This document shows, one piece after another, positions 1 through 10,870 of a DNA stretch of 64,000 bases; position 1 is the first letter of the stretch; each line of letters opens with the position of its first letter. Location: the NCBI GenBank assembly GCA_038093515.1, contig JBBPSI010000101.1:25850-89849 (forward strand), in the 5' to 3' direction. This DNA comes from Butyriboletus loyo. Its lineage: Eukaryota > Basidiomycota > Agaricomycetes > Boletales > Boletaceae. Position numbers and translations under genes: made by a program. The notes under the pieces were generated by a model. The model worked only from the letters and a program-made list of their open reading frames with translations. It was not told where the DNA came from and did no database searches.

Positions 1-1765
1 GCGAGAATCCGCAGCCTGACTGGTGTTGCCGAATCAACAAACTACTGCGCCGAGCGCAGATCGTCCATCGACAAAAACAAATTAAAGGTCGGAACGCACG
101 ATGATTATTGGCACGTCGATCGAACCACACTGGGTCGGGTATTGATATCAGGCATACAGTCCACCGCAAAACATTGTATCGCTTGTAAAATTAGAGACAT
201 GCACAGTTTGAACCTGGAGAGCCTTCTGAACGAGCTTTGTGATGTCAAGAGCTGGCGTAGCCTGGAAGTCTCGGGGCCAGCCACCAGAGCTGGTCCAGGT
301 GGCGATGACAGTGCAACAAACGACCCCAGCGGCGACTCACGGCAATGTCCGATTAAATGCATCCCGTTCGAGGGGGAGTGTATTATCCACTCGAGTCGAG
401 ACGTCGGGGCTACCAGTAGCGAGACGAACGCATTAACTGCTTCTGAAGGAAACGAGGACGCCAGGATCAGGCCGATTACTCTACGGAATGCATGGGAACA
501 CTTCTGCTACTCATTGGAGCCAAAGAATGGAGAAGGCTTACCTAGAAAGCCCCGAGACGAGCCAGAGCCCGAGCGTCAGGTGCAGAGGAAATGGTATGGA
601 TGTCAAAACCTGCGACGCTGGTTGCAACTCAGTACAAATCACACCAGCGGTGTCAGGATCAGCAACATGTGTGCAACGTGATAAAGAATATACATACATG
701 AGGTGTCCAGGCCACCTGATAAACGACCTAAATAACAAGTTAAGACCATGGATTCGCTGGCATGTCGACATGGCAAGCTCCACACGCGACGTAGGTATGT
801 CAGTCAGATGCGACGTACAAGATGTACTCACCAGTCACGTCAAAATTATATCGGGCTATTGGAGAGATCAAAAATATTGTACATGGGATGGAAATGCAGA
901 GAGTATTCACAACTTTCCATACATGGACACAGCTTGATCAAGCGCAGCAGAGTACATCAACGTTGTCAACGCTCATTCATACCACGAAGGAATGCATTCA
1001 TTTAACGGAACGTACTTATTTATTTGGTTTACCTTCAATTCTTTTCTTGCACTGAATAGTGACTCTTCTGCTTGAAAGGAATCACTGGATATCAAACCGT
1101 GTATACTTACATACTACGTGGGTAGCGGGGGTAGTTTCGGAGCGCTGTATACAATCACGGCGGCAGGTTCATCGCTCCGCCAGGTTGGAGATGCGTTATC
1201 GGGACCGAGCCAAATTTTGTCCAAGCAAGTTGCCAGCGAATGAGGCATAGTATTATTTGTCCAATGAAGCAAGGTAAACCCAAACATGAGTGGGACGGGG
1301 GCGGGGGTGGTCTAACATTTTGAATACAGCTGTAACGGTCTAGAGCCACCTGATGTTGGTTTTTGCGTTAGTGGATACCTCTTGGGCATAGTACATCACC
1401 TCCCCGTCAATGGTGATCACTTGTATCCACGTACGTTGCATTCCGGTCATTGTCCGACTCAGTGAGGCAATGACGTTTCAGTAGTCCCTGGGGATAGATG
1501 ACCTTGTCTCTTATCCCCCTCGGGTTCCATGGTAAGAATGGGGTCAAATCATCTCTCCATATTTGATCTATTTATATTGACCCAAGAATCAATCAGCGGT
1601 GATCACACGGTATCCCAGACCAATATCCCAGACCAATAACGACATAACTAAATCCCGAGATTTCAAGAAACACTTGACTATTTTGGCCCTTAATATATTC
1701 GACAGGGCTGGTACAGAGGCCCGGGCCGGAGACGCAATAGAAGGCGGGGAAGAGGCCCCCCTCGC
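1..1765. other. No recognisable gene
   Basis: Open frames of up to about 180 codons exist on both strands, but none shows a family motif, signal peptide or believable splice pattern. I see nothing I can annotate here. Confidence 0.5.
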
Positions 1766-1776
1766 TGTATAAAAGG
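1766..1776 (+). promoter_or_regulatory. TATA box of hydrophobin relic
   Basis: TGTATAAAAGG lies about 80 bp upstream of the former start codon. The intact hydrophobin genes of the array carry the same motif at nearly the same distance, so the promoter of this relic outlived its coding sequence. Confidence 0.6.
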
Positions 1777-1846
1777 GAGGTTGCAGAACCATGGACCATC
1801 AGTGAAACAGGATCCCACCGCCTCTTAACTCATCCATCGCTAGAAA

Positions 1847-2035
1847 GTGTACATTGGCTTCACTGCCCTTCTCCCCATTGCTGCAGTCGCCGCCGTTGCG
1901 CCCAACGCGCTTGGAGCCAGTCAGAACTCTGTGTGTGACACTGGCTCGCTCCAATGCTGCGCCCAGACCTTCATTGTGAGATTTACCTGCCCATCACGCT
2001 TCAGTGATTCGTGCTAACGATGGCCCACGCTGCAG
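1847..2035 (+). pseudogene. Hydrophobin relic, 5' exon only
   Basis: This is a broken class I hydrophobin (small secreted amphipathic coat protein with eight cysteines). Positions 1847-1975 give 43 codons that match exon 1 of the array genes: an Ala/Leu-rich signal peptide, then CDTGSLQCC, which holds cysteines 1-3. The start codon has changed from ATG to GTG. Exon 1 ends at GTGAG and a normal-looking 60-nt intron runs to a CAG at 2035. No second exon follows: the next codons hit stops at once, and cysteines 4-8 are absent downstream on this strand. Matching 3' exons lie on the other strand at 2663-2915. A recent pseudogene or half of an inverted gene; identity is confident, the inversion is inference. 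Confidence 0.75.
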
Positions 2036-2662
2036 GCAAACAGCCTAGATAGTCAACCTCTATGCAGTGGTCCCCCGTCGCGTCCAGTCCAAGACATGGC
2101 TTCCAATGGAAAAGCAACCACATCTACTGTTGATGTTTTCCATCTGCATGTAAGTCCACACAATCCCCTCGACTGGCCTTTACAGCAGGGCCAAGTCTGA
2201 GTTCTTCCACGCTCGTTCTTCGAGGAGCGAGGCTTTCAGCCGGCGCACGGAGCTAATTGCATCTATGGCCACGCCTGGCATTCCTTCACCTGGGAAATAC
2301 ACTGTATGGTAATGTGCCGACGGATCATCCGCGTGCGTTCCGACGCTTGAATTGCTTCCGTCTGCGCTCGATGCGAGACTACTATATCTCCCTTACTTTT
2401 GCGATATCTATGCGTCCAATCTGATCCGAGCTTTTCTCAAGATATAGACGTTTCTTCCAAACAAATCAAATTTCAACACCGACAGAAAACCAATACATTC
2501 AAACGCAACCCCTTCGCGAAAACAATACCAATACATACATTCAAACACCCCTTTGCAAAAAAAAAAAACTGTAGCTCCTACTGAACGAAGAAAAGAAAAT
2601 CAAGAAGGAGATGATTTCAGGAGCCACCGTGCCGACTTGGGGCCGCCGCGTATTTCAGCTGT
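2036..2662. other. Intergenic; hydrophobin 3' flank
   Basis: No gene seen. The A-rich stretch at about 2440-2600, with repeated ACATTCAAAC-type words, resembles the sequence downstream of the array hydrophobins (for example 7990-8050). It therefore looks like the 3' flank of the minus-strand hydrophobin fragment beside it. It includes an 11-nt A run near 2557. Confidence 0.45.
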
Positions 2663-2915
2663 TCACGCGGTGTAGGTGATAGGAGAGCAACCGACGTTGA
2701 TCCCGCCCTTCTATGTATAGAGAACAATCAATGTCGTTCAGAAAATAAGTTTGACTCACGAAAGTATTGTGACTGCAGCAGACGGTCTGCTGTTCGCACG
2801 AAGCGCCCTGACCGATGGCGATGACCGAGATCGGGTTGCAGTCGAGCCCAACGAGAGCTCCAACGGGAACGACAACCCCCAGTCCTTCAAGGGTATCGTT
2901 TGCACAAAACTGGCT
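2663..2915 (-). pseudogene. Hydrophobin fragment, 3' exons only
   Basis: On the minus strand, an exon from about 2915 to 2760 encodes a hydrophobin middle segment with cysteines 4-7 (GLDC, ASC, TVCC) ending in NTF at a GTGAGT donor. After an intron at 2711-2759, a 48-nt last exon (2663-2710) encodes 15 residues with the final cysteine (NVGC) and TGA. The last exon is exactly as long as in the intact array genes. No signal peptide or C-x6-CC exon is found upstream (above 2915), so the gene lacks its first exon. Its sequence differs more from the array genes than they do from each other. It may be the other half of the relic at 1847-2035. Confidence 0.7.
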
Positions 2916-3354
2916 AATTAGTCACCGCCACGGTTCGGAAGTAACCGACTGGTTACAACCTGTTCTAACCATTGCCCTGCCCGCTGATTAGTACAGTACA
3001 GGCGACTCGAAATACTGTCAGTCCAAGTCTAGGAGCAGTAACATGATTTCAGGGATGTCTTTCCCAAAAAATCGCGACCTTTCAGCCATAATTTCCACCT
3101 GGGAGTGACCTTTTCATGAAAAAATGCATATAACGTCCTCTCTGTCACGCGGACCATCATGCATCATGCATCATGGATGGCCGTTTCGTTTTTTGTCTTT
3201 TTGCTATTCATGTCCCTTGTGGGGAAGATTACCCTATGTAGAACAAACAGGCTAGTCTACGGGGCCCCTGTGCCCCTACTGCGCCTCCGACTGTGCAAAT
3301 GCCTGATGTTACTCCCGCCGGCCGATTTAGGTGCAAGACTGTACGACCGATCTA
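2916..3354. other. Intergenic, no gene seen
   Basis: No coding sequence recognised. A short CATGCATCATG-type direct repeat lies near 3159-3175. Confidence 0.4.
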
Positions 3355-5034
3355 CTATTCCCATTCACCGTACTCCCAGTCAAAGCAATCCTGCCGCCGT
3401 GAGTATGACCAAACAAGAACGGAGAAACAGAGACATACCACACAATCCACCTCTTCTTTCGCCACGGGAACGGGCAGCTTCACCTTCTTCTTAGTATCTT
3501 TGTCCTTGTCCTTATCCCCGCTGCCCCACCAGGGCCAACTCATCTGCGCGACACTGTTGTCGTCGTCCGGTGGAGGTTCATCAGCCCACTCAATGTCTTC
3601 AGAGAGCAAGCGCTCAACGACCTCCCGTATCGAGTGCGTTCGGATATCTACTCCCCAGTTGAGCTTGGTGACCGTGTCATATAATGCGACCTTGCCGAGG
3701 TGACACCTATGGACCATTGTTAGCTAGTCCTTGCTGGCGAGGGAAGTTAAGACTTGTGGACATATCGACTGCTCACCTCGTCTCCATTGCATAGCCAGCA
3801 ATTGAACAGGTGGATGTCATACCGTTACAGACTCCCATGGCTATTGGGTCCGCTGTATGTATAACGTGAGTGATATGCTGGGTCGATGGCTTTAGAGGAT
3901 GTCAGCACTGCATCAACCAGTAGAACGTAGACCCAAACAGACAGGGGAGGGTAGATGCAATCGAGTAGCTGCTAGCTTCTCAGCTGGCGCTTCAAACGCC
4001 ACGACTGGTGCACCAAAGGTAACGCCAATGAGGGAGGACACGGAGCCACCCAACGAGTGACCTATGAACTCCCATGAGTACTCGGTACACCCGGTATGTA
4101 ATTCAAGAAGAACAGAATGCGTACCAATCATCCAGATGTGAGAATTCGGGTAAATGTAAGTAAGATTATTATATAAATTCTGCACAGTCGAGTTGGCGTA
4201 GCTTGTATCAACAAGGAAGCTCGCTTACCATTCCAACTGAATAGTATAAATCGTCGCCTTCTAGTGCACTTTCTATGCATTCTTGGCTGCATTTCCCTGC
4301 ACCCTTGTAGCAATCACAAACGGTGCTCCACGTTGGACCCACACGAGCACAACAACAGGAAAAGAGCATGTTATCGTTCAGCTTGTCCTTTCGTACCGTG
4401 GGGCCTCCACCGCCAGTGATCCACCCAGCCGAGGTACCCTTCAGGGAAAGAATTACTGTGGAATTATCTTCCGAAACGAAGACATGACCACGAAGGCCGT
4501 CATCGGTGGGCTTCCATCCCACAGGGATTGTCTACATGAATGATGAGAACACGTTCCAGAGACAAGATAGAGAAGAACTTGACTTGCCGTGTTGAACCCG
4601 TCGACGCTGTACCAATCCGTATCAGGACTCGCGGTGTAGGCATTACTGGACATCTTTGCGAGAGAGAGCAGTGTTTCCCGATCCGTCACATCCGGACCAA
4701 ACACCTCTTCTGGGTGCCATAGAGCACCATCGTTCTGTCCGTGAAGCATCGAGCGAAGGCGAGCATCATGAAAGGCGGCGTATGAGGAGGGTCGGTGTGT
4801 GAGAAGGTGTGACGTTTCTACGTCGTAGGTGTGTGGGTCTGCAGGCGTGCTCAGTGAATGTGATAGAAGCTGAGATGAACCGACGTCGGAGAAGATCACG
4901 CGCGATGTGTTCGTGACTGCGTGTTGGTGGCGGAGGTGAAACGACAGTCTAGGTGTGCGAGACTGCAGGTCCTCTTTCCAAAGCAACGAGGCCAGTAAAA
5001 GGCGAAATGTAACTGGGAATATGTCAAAGATCAT
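3355..5034 (-). CDS. ATG15: ATG15-type autophagic lipase
   Basis: A putative phospholipase/triacylglycerol lipase that breaks down the membrane of autophagic and Cvt bodies in the vacuole. My model has seven exons: 4588-5034, 4229-4531, 4125-4179, 3943-4061, 3777-3889, 3439-3706 and 3355-3390, giving 446 aa. Residues 1-20 are a hydrophobic signal anchor, as in yeast Atg15. The nucleophile elbow GHSLGG is formed exactly across an intron, and is followed by the family's FEAP and HLPSPP stretches. The HTADPIAMG stretch likely carries the catalytic Asp, and a later TRCHLGK is in the usual place for the His. The C-terminus is Cys/Trp-rich ([11 protein letters not shown]). The first intron (4532-4587) starts with GCAAGT, a GC-AG intron. 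The gene is divergent from the lyase at 5539, with about 500 bp between them. Family assignment is strong; exact splice sites are inferred. Confidence 0.88.
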
Positions 5035-5538
5035 GGCCCCGTGTACGGCTATGGATACTTGAACATGAGAAATGACCAGACTCGTGGTGAATGCTTGATG
5101 AGGAGTCGAGCTTGCTTATATAATACTCTCCTCCTCTGCCACGTCACGTACCAACTCGGACTTGACGCGCGAACTGGTATGCTGAGATTTATCGCTACAG
5201 TACAGGTAAAGTGCTTGACGACCACCTTGACTGAGTTTATTTTGTTGCTTTTGAATCATCACGCGTACACTGTGAGTTATCGAGCCTCGTGAGCACGGCT
5301 AATGACCAGGCATATCCCTGCATCTTCACCGCAAGACAGAGATGGCCACGGAAGACTAGAGAGTCTTATCCTTCCGTTGACCAGCTTATCTATCATTCTT
5401 CCGTTTCTTGTTTAGGGTTCAGTCCAGTCTGCAACAATGGCTCAGTGTAATCAGTCTGGACTACGACTGCCACGTAACATGACTTCCGTGCTGGAAGTGA
5501 CATATCTTTACTGCTAACTTTTATCAACACACAGGAGA
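5035..5538. other. Divergent promoter region
   Basis: Shared upstream region of the ATG15-like gene (-) and the lyase gene (+). A candidate TATA (CTTATATAATA) at about 5113-5123 is visible. No other feature recognised. Confidence 0.4.
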
Positions 5539-7071
5539 ATGATTTTGCTCCTCTATTTGCTGGCGCTGGTCGCTTTTAAGGCTCTTGCAGCCCCAGCTAC
5601 TTTAAGCCAGCCCCAGCTACCATTTGACTCGATGCAAAGTGCCACTAACACTAATTTATCCTCACAGTTCACCAAGTATAACGACCCTCTGACTACCGCT
5701 CCCATTGTTTCCCCGTCGTCTATCTCCTCAACTTCACTTTCGATTTCCATTGGCACCACATCCTCACAGTTTACCCACTCCAACGACCCGCGGAGCACTG
5801 TCCCTGCCACTACCCCTCTATCTCTTATCTCATCTTCTCTTTCATCTTCCTCCGCCTCGTTCAAGTCACCTCCTATTTCCGCCATCTTTGTATCCGAAGT
5901 TTCACCCATTCTTGAGACGAACACTATCGATGCGACGCCATCTTCAACCACCATTGTTACCGTGGTCGTGACCGTAACTGCAACAATAACTACAACCCCC
6001 TTTCCTTCCTGGGATAGCCGTACCCTATGGGCTGCACCGCCGCAAATGACCGACGTGTCTGCATTCAATGTCACATATTTTCCCAGCGGCAAACAAAACC
6101 TTTACATTGTTGCCCAAATCCCAGCCCAGGCCATTGCCCCCACCGCCAAATTCCTCCAGAGTCCCATAAACGCCAATATTTCATCCGCGGTCCTGCAGCT
6201 CGTCTACCCAGCCCACTCCGTGAATCCGGGCAACAAACCCGAAGGCGGCGCTGATTTCTATGCGACCCCACTCAATCTGGCCGGTGCGCGCAATGTCACG
6301 CTAGAATATAGTGTCTTCTTTCCGACGGATTTTAATTGGGTCAAAGGCGGGAAGCTGCCGGGGTTGTTTGGAGGGCATACGGGGTGCTCGGGTGGTGTTT
6401 CGGCCCGCGATTGCTTTAGCACGCGTCTGATGTGGCGTCCGCAGGGTACTGGAGAGCTTTATCTGGTATGTGTTCCCTTCGCCTTCTAACGTTTCTTCCC
6501 TTCTCTTTCCACATCGAGTTCTTGATCATGTCCGTTTCTTCATAGTACGCCCCCAAGGACAAACAAACCTTGGCCTTGTGCGCAGATGTGGGGTCAGTTT
6601 GCGATGCCCTCTACGGGCTTTCTATCGGTCGAGGCGCTTTTAACTTCACCGCTGGCGATTGGACGCATCTTCGGCAAAATGTCGTCCTTAATACACCAGG
6701 AAGAAGCGATGGCAGTTTCACGCTGTTCGTCAATGGACGATCGGCGATCAATCGGACAGACATATTTTATAGAGATATCACTCAGCCGTCCAAGAAGAAC
6801 AAGCCGACCATCAAGACGTCTATCGCTTTCACTCCCTCCGCGACCGTTGCTCAGCATGTGACCGCAATCACATTAGACGAGAACGAAGGCGTTCAACAGC
6901 CTGCAGAATTCCTTGGTCTTTTCTTCAGGTACTGTGCGGTCTCCGACGATCGAGTCACATCGTGCTCATCCACCCTCAAGTACCTTCTTCGGAGGCCACG
7001 GGAAGCAATACGCCACGCCGAAAGAGCAGCATACTTGGTTCAAAGACTTTGCGATCACCCGTCACGATTAA
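5539..7071 (+). CDS. Secreted PL14-like polysaccharide lyase
   Basis: Predicted secreted lyase acting on uronic-acid polysaccharide (alginate/glucuronan type); substrate not determinable here. Exons 5539-6465, 6546-6928 and 6981-7071 join to 466 aa. Residues 1-20 form a signal peptide ending AALA-P-like. Residues about 25-150 are a Ser/Thr/Pro-rich, probably O-glycosylated linker. The catalytic-type domain follows, with the GGKLPGLFGGHTGCSGG signature and a C-terminal FSTFFGGHG strand followed by a WFKDF motif, as in fungal PL14-like proteins. Splices are standard (GTATGT/TAG and GTACTG/AAG), and the exon 2/3 join restores FFSTFF. A decayed homologue of its 3' end is at 17640-17800. I am fairly sure of the fold family, less of the enzyme class. 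Confidence 0.72.
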
Positions 7072-8090
7072 AGGCCGCCTTGTTTCACAAGACGAGTCTA
7101 ACAGCTTACAAGTATGGAAAGGGAGATAATCGTGCGTGACATCCACTTTTATATGAAACCGCATTTTGTGTGCTCTGGTGATAGTTACTTTGATACCGCG
7201 CTATTTGTCACTGAGCGTGCTAAATGTTTGTAAATCTCAGAATACGTAGGAGTCTTGCTTTTCCTTTTCCCGGGAAGGATTGTGCTTTTCTGGGGGGTAA
7301 GTATAGTGGGTGACCGATCTGCAACCTCGCCTTTATCTGATACGTTATCGGCCAAATGTAGCTGGCTAGATTCATTGCTTAGTTTGTTGTTATTGGTGCA
7401 GAATCCGAGATCGTCACGTTGGCATATACCATGAGGACCGGGTTTCTTTGAAGGCTGCAGGGCTGTGATATGATCATGATCGGTAAGCTGCTTCTGTCAC
7501 TGTATTCGATAGTAGGTCGGCAGATATCCTAAATGATGAGTCGTTTTACGACGTATATACTTAACCTTGACTCTCACTTCATATGACCTTGACTGTATTG
7601 TCGACGTGGTATCTTAATCCGCATTGTGGACCATTCCATCATTGGAGACGAGCCACATTCAACGTGATATCAGTGACATACGAGCATGAAATTAGCGACT
7701 ACTACACAATTATCGAGTGCCCTGCGTGCTGTAATTCAATCGCTCTGTCACTGAATTTAAGTGCTGGCGACTCATGATCAGCACAAGGCTGCTTTCACTT
7801 TCTTCAGAGTATGTGCGGTTGATCGTTCGCTCGTTCATACTTCATACCATCGCCAAGCAGTCGGCCTGGTGGCTATAATCGACCCGAGCTTAGTCTCAAT
7901 GAGGTCACTTGGAACGTCTTACCACTCGTTGGCGCGGTTCATTCACACATATTTTAAACAACACCAAAGGATGACCCGTTCATTCGAGCCGAAACACTAC
8001 AAACCTTATTCAAACAAACTACAACTACACAAGAACGAAAACATTCTGAGGCGCCGTGACTACTTGGATTCTGTCACATCTTTCGACTGT
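7072..8090. other. Intergenic; hydrophobin unit 3' flank from about 7900
   Basis: No gene recognised in 7072-7900. From about 7900 the sequence matches the 3' flanks of the other hydrophobin units (CATTCTAACACCAAAGGA, then an A-rich stretch), which marks the left edge of the array. Confidence 0.5.
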
Positions 8091-8576
8091 TCATCCGTTG
8101 ACGTTGATGGGAGAGCAGCCAACGTTGATCACCCCGTTCTGTGTGCATAAGAGACCGATCAGCATCCCTCGCCTCCCGCTCTCGGACGTTCAGGCAAACA
8201 TATCGACTCACGAAAGTATTTCCAGTGCAGCAGACAGCCTGCTGGGTGCACGTCGCGCCAGTACCCGTGCCAGCGCCCGTGATCGGACTACAGCCGAGTC
8301 CGACGAGACCCTGGGCGTTGGGAAGGGTGATCCCGAGCAATCCAAAGAGGCTGGTGATGGTGTAGTCGGATTGCTACAGCGTGTGGCCATCGCGTAAAAA
8401 GATGCGTGAAGGCGTGAGGAGCAGGGAAATCTCACACTGTAAGTGTTGTTGCAGCATTGGACCGAGCCAGTGTTGCACTGGTAAGTGACGGCACGGACTT
8501 CAAGATCATTGGGCGCAGCGGCGGCGAGTGCAGCGAGTGCAGCGACAGGGAGGAGGGCAGAGAAGCGGATGTACAT
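8091..8576 (-). CDS. Class I hydrophobin, array copy 1
   Basis: Small secreted protein that self-assembles at air-water interfaces and coats hyphae and spores. Three exons (8436-8576, 8212-8373, 8091-8138) give 116 aa. The signal peptide is residues 1-21 (Ala-rich, MYIRFSALLP start). The eight cysteines follow the class pattern: QCNTGSVQCC in exon 1; GLGCSP, ATCTQQAVCC in exon 2; NVGCSP in exon 3. Introns have GTGAGA and GTGAGT donors with TAG and CAG acceptors. ATG at 8574-8576 was chosen because the signal peptide begins there and the TATA box sits 74 bp upstream. Closest relatives are the copies at 12.3, 14.7 and 16.2 kb. Nothing is broken in this copy. Confidence 0.93.
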
Positions 8577-8649
8577 TTTTTCAACGGTAAGAATTGGTGA
8601 ATCGAATTGTTCGAATGGCGATGGGAGCTGTTTTGCTGGTGGCGACTGA

Positions 8650-8660
8650 CCTTTTATACA
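8650..8660 (-). promoter_or_regulatory. TATA box of hydrophobin copy 1
   Basis: TGTATAAAAGG on the minus strand, 74 bp upstream of the ATG at 8576. The same motif is kept at the same distance in the other copies. Confidence 0.7.
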
Positions 8661-8719
8661 GCGAGGAGGACCCCTCTCCCTCTCCCACTACACCCCTCCA
8701 CACACAGCCCGTTTTCCAC

Positions 8720-9480
8720 ACACATAGTGGTCAATGCGGCGAGGTTGGACGCACCAACTTGTCATTTCTGCCACAACGATGCGACCAGGGGAAAAGAGAT
8801 AGGGGTATCGTTAAATGTCAAGACCTATGAGTGATGTGGCTGGTTGGAAAATAATATGACCACCGCTCATTGTTCCTTGGACTTATGAAAACACGTTCAA
8901 TGCGGCAGGGAGGATTGAACCCTATTTTGCCCGCAGGGGCTCAGGGGCAAATACAACACGAATTGGTCGCCCATCAATGAGATATGAGTGTCTGGATGCC
9001 AAAATGACCGGAATTATAGTGCACCGTACATGAATACAAGCAATCACAACTCACGGTGAGACGATCATGGGCTTGGCCTGGATTTAGACACCAGATACGA
9101 TGCGATGTAGACGCGGATTGTGGGCGTAGTGATTGATCAATTGTAAGACTGCCCACGACCACATAAAGTTATATGAAACCTACCGCACCAAAAACGTTGG
9201 TCCGTCAATCATGGAGTCGCTGCGGCTATAAAGGTGGCCGAGGTTGTCCATGATGAAGGGTCCTGGTCAACGGAGGTGGCTCCCCGTTCGTTGGCTGCAG
9301 TTGAGGCAAGGCCCTGTCTTCTCCCGAGGCGTTCGGGAGGGTCTGTTTTTGGCGTGCAATGATTCATCACGAGGTTATGTTCTCCGATCGGCCAAGGCCA
9401 GCACGTATCAAGGGGCAAGCCGGATAGAATTTAATCATTATGGGGCCGAAAGTGCTAAAAAGACACTTGCACGAAGCCGA
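8720..9480 (-). repeat. Hydrophobin unit upstream arm, copy 1
   Basis: Upstream region duplicated with each hydrophobin. Homologous stretches are at about 10200-10720, 12930-13560, 15370-15850 and 16800-17270. They share GGGGTATCG..AAATGTCAA, ACCACCGCTCATTG, GAAAACACGTTC and GATGTAGACGCGGAT-type words in the same order. Confidence 0.7.
8859..8872. promoter_or_regulatory. Conserved 14-bp motif upstream of hydrophobins
   Basis: ACCACCGCTCATTG occurs unchanged in all five upstream arms (8859, 10270, 13052, 15492, 16914). It lies 283-292 bp above the four start codons. This is a candidate regulatory element; conservation could also just reflect recent duplication. Confidence 0.4.
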
Positions 9481-9639
9481 GTTGGCAAAGATGAGCGAAG
9501 ACTTCTTATCTCGGTCTCGTCTCGTTCTCGTCTCGTTTGTTCACCGTGTAGTACGCAGGCAAGATGCATCGTGGATTGATAAGATCGTCCGGGAACATTT
9601 ATTATCGACAGGACTCCATCGCCGTCTTTAAAGATGGTA

Positions 9640-9950
9640 GGTTTTTGCGGGCCAGTCACTGGCGTGTTGGCGTGGTCTGTCCTCCAGTGACACGCTCCAC
9701 CCGAGCCTGTATGGTGCAACGGTCAACAGATTACCATTTTTAGCTGAGGTCGCGAGTTCAATTCCACCTTTACACACATTTATGATTTACAGCCATACTT
9801 TACTACTTTATTTCACTTGGATTGAATTTATTTACTTTAGCTACGTTGCTGTTTTGAATTGTCTTGAAGGGAATGGCAAAATAGAAAAAGTGGCGAAAGA
9901 CAAACAAAGACGGGCTCGGATCAAAAAGTCCAAAAAAGTCACTGTACATC
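9640..9950. other. Intergenic, no gene seen
   Basis: AT-rich spacer between array units. It has weak tRNA-like boxes at about 9705-9765 that do not fold into a cloverleaf. No coding sequence recognised. Confidence 0.4.
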
Positions 9951-10199
9951 TTCCCGATGAAATGGGCTCTAATGCCCTCCTATTAATGTCTGACTCAGTA
10001 TGTATGGTTCGTTCGACATGCTGATCGTCATGTGTCGACGGTTGGTTTGCTTCCGTTGATGGGACTCTCTGCGGCCTCGCGATATTCCTGGATCTGCGGG
10101 GTCAATCGTTCACTCGTTCATATTTCACACCCTCGCAATGGTCATCGGTCGATGACCTGATCTAAGCATCTCTAAATGAGGCTGTCTCGAACATTCTAA

Positions 10200-10720
10200 C
10201 ACCAAAGAGACAGGGGTATCGTAAAATGTCAACGCCTATGAGCGGTGTGGCTGGCTGGGCAATCGTATGACCACCGCTCATTGTTCCTTGGATTTATGAA
10301 AACACGTTCCATGCGACGGGGATGATTGAACCCTATTTTGCCCGCAGGAGCTCAGGGGCGAACACGATACGAATTGGTCGTTCATCATAAGAAATCAGTG
10401 TCTGGATGCCAAAATGACCAGAATTATAATGTACCCTACATGCATATTGCGGTGGGGCAGATTATGAGCTTGGCCTGGGTTTAGGCACCATTGGTTTCTG
10501 GCGGCTCACTGGATACAATGGAATGTAGACGCGGATCATGGGCCCAGTGATTGATCGATTGTAAGGTGCCCATAACCACATAAAGTGATGTGAAACTACC
10601 ACACCAAGAGCATTGGTACGTCAATCATGGAGTCGCTGTGGCTACAGAGTTGGCCGAGGATGTCGATGAAGGGTAAGGCCCTGTCTTCTCCTGAGGCGTT
10701 TGGGCGGGTCTTCGAGCGGG
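10200..10720 (-). repeat. Hydrophobin unit upstream arm, copy 2 (gene deleted)
   Basis: Same upstream arm as in the intact units, but here it abuts a hydrophobin 3' flank directly. The text ATTCTAACACCAAAG at about 10194-10208 runs straight into AGACAGGGGTATCG, so the gene and promoter that lie between these two in other units are missing. Confidence 0.65.
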
Positions 10721-10870
10721 CCTGGGCGCAGCGACGGGGAGAAGGGCAGAATAGCGGATGCTTTTCAGCGGTAAGGGTGGGTGAGCCGAGTTGTTCAAGA
10801 GGCGATGTATTGCTATTTTGCTGATGGTAAGCTGTTCCGCGACTGACCTTTTATACACCGAGGACGTCTC
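10720..10870 (-). pseudogene. Hydrophobin relic: promoter and signal peptide stub
   Basis: On the minus strand a TATA box (10857-10867, TGTATAAAAGG) is followed by sequence like the array 5' UTR and then SIRYSALLPVAA, the middle of the hydrophobin signal peptide. The ATG-TAC start is destroyed. After about 15 codons the frame runs into sequence that belongs to the upstream arm of another unit. None of the eight cysteines remains. This is a truncated copy left by deletion between tandem units. Confidence 0.72.

Noticed and set aside
142..681. 179-codon frame near the left end
   Set aside because: No signal peptide, domain or homologous pattern; an antisense frame of similar quality overlaps it.
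5553..6092. Antisense frame of 179 codons opposite the lyase gene
   Set aside because: It is the mirror of the Ser/Thr/Pro-rich linker, reads as Val/Glu-rich low-complexity, and has no family.
9697..9770. tRNA-like A and B boxes (TGGTGCAACGGTCA, GAGTTCAATTCC)
   Set aside because: The T-stem and acceptor stem do not pair and no anticodon arm forms, so it is at most a decayed tRNA or SINE trace.
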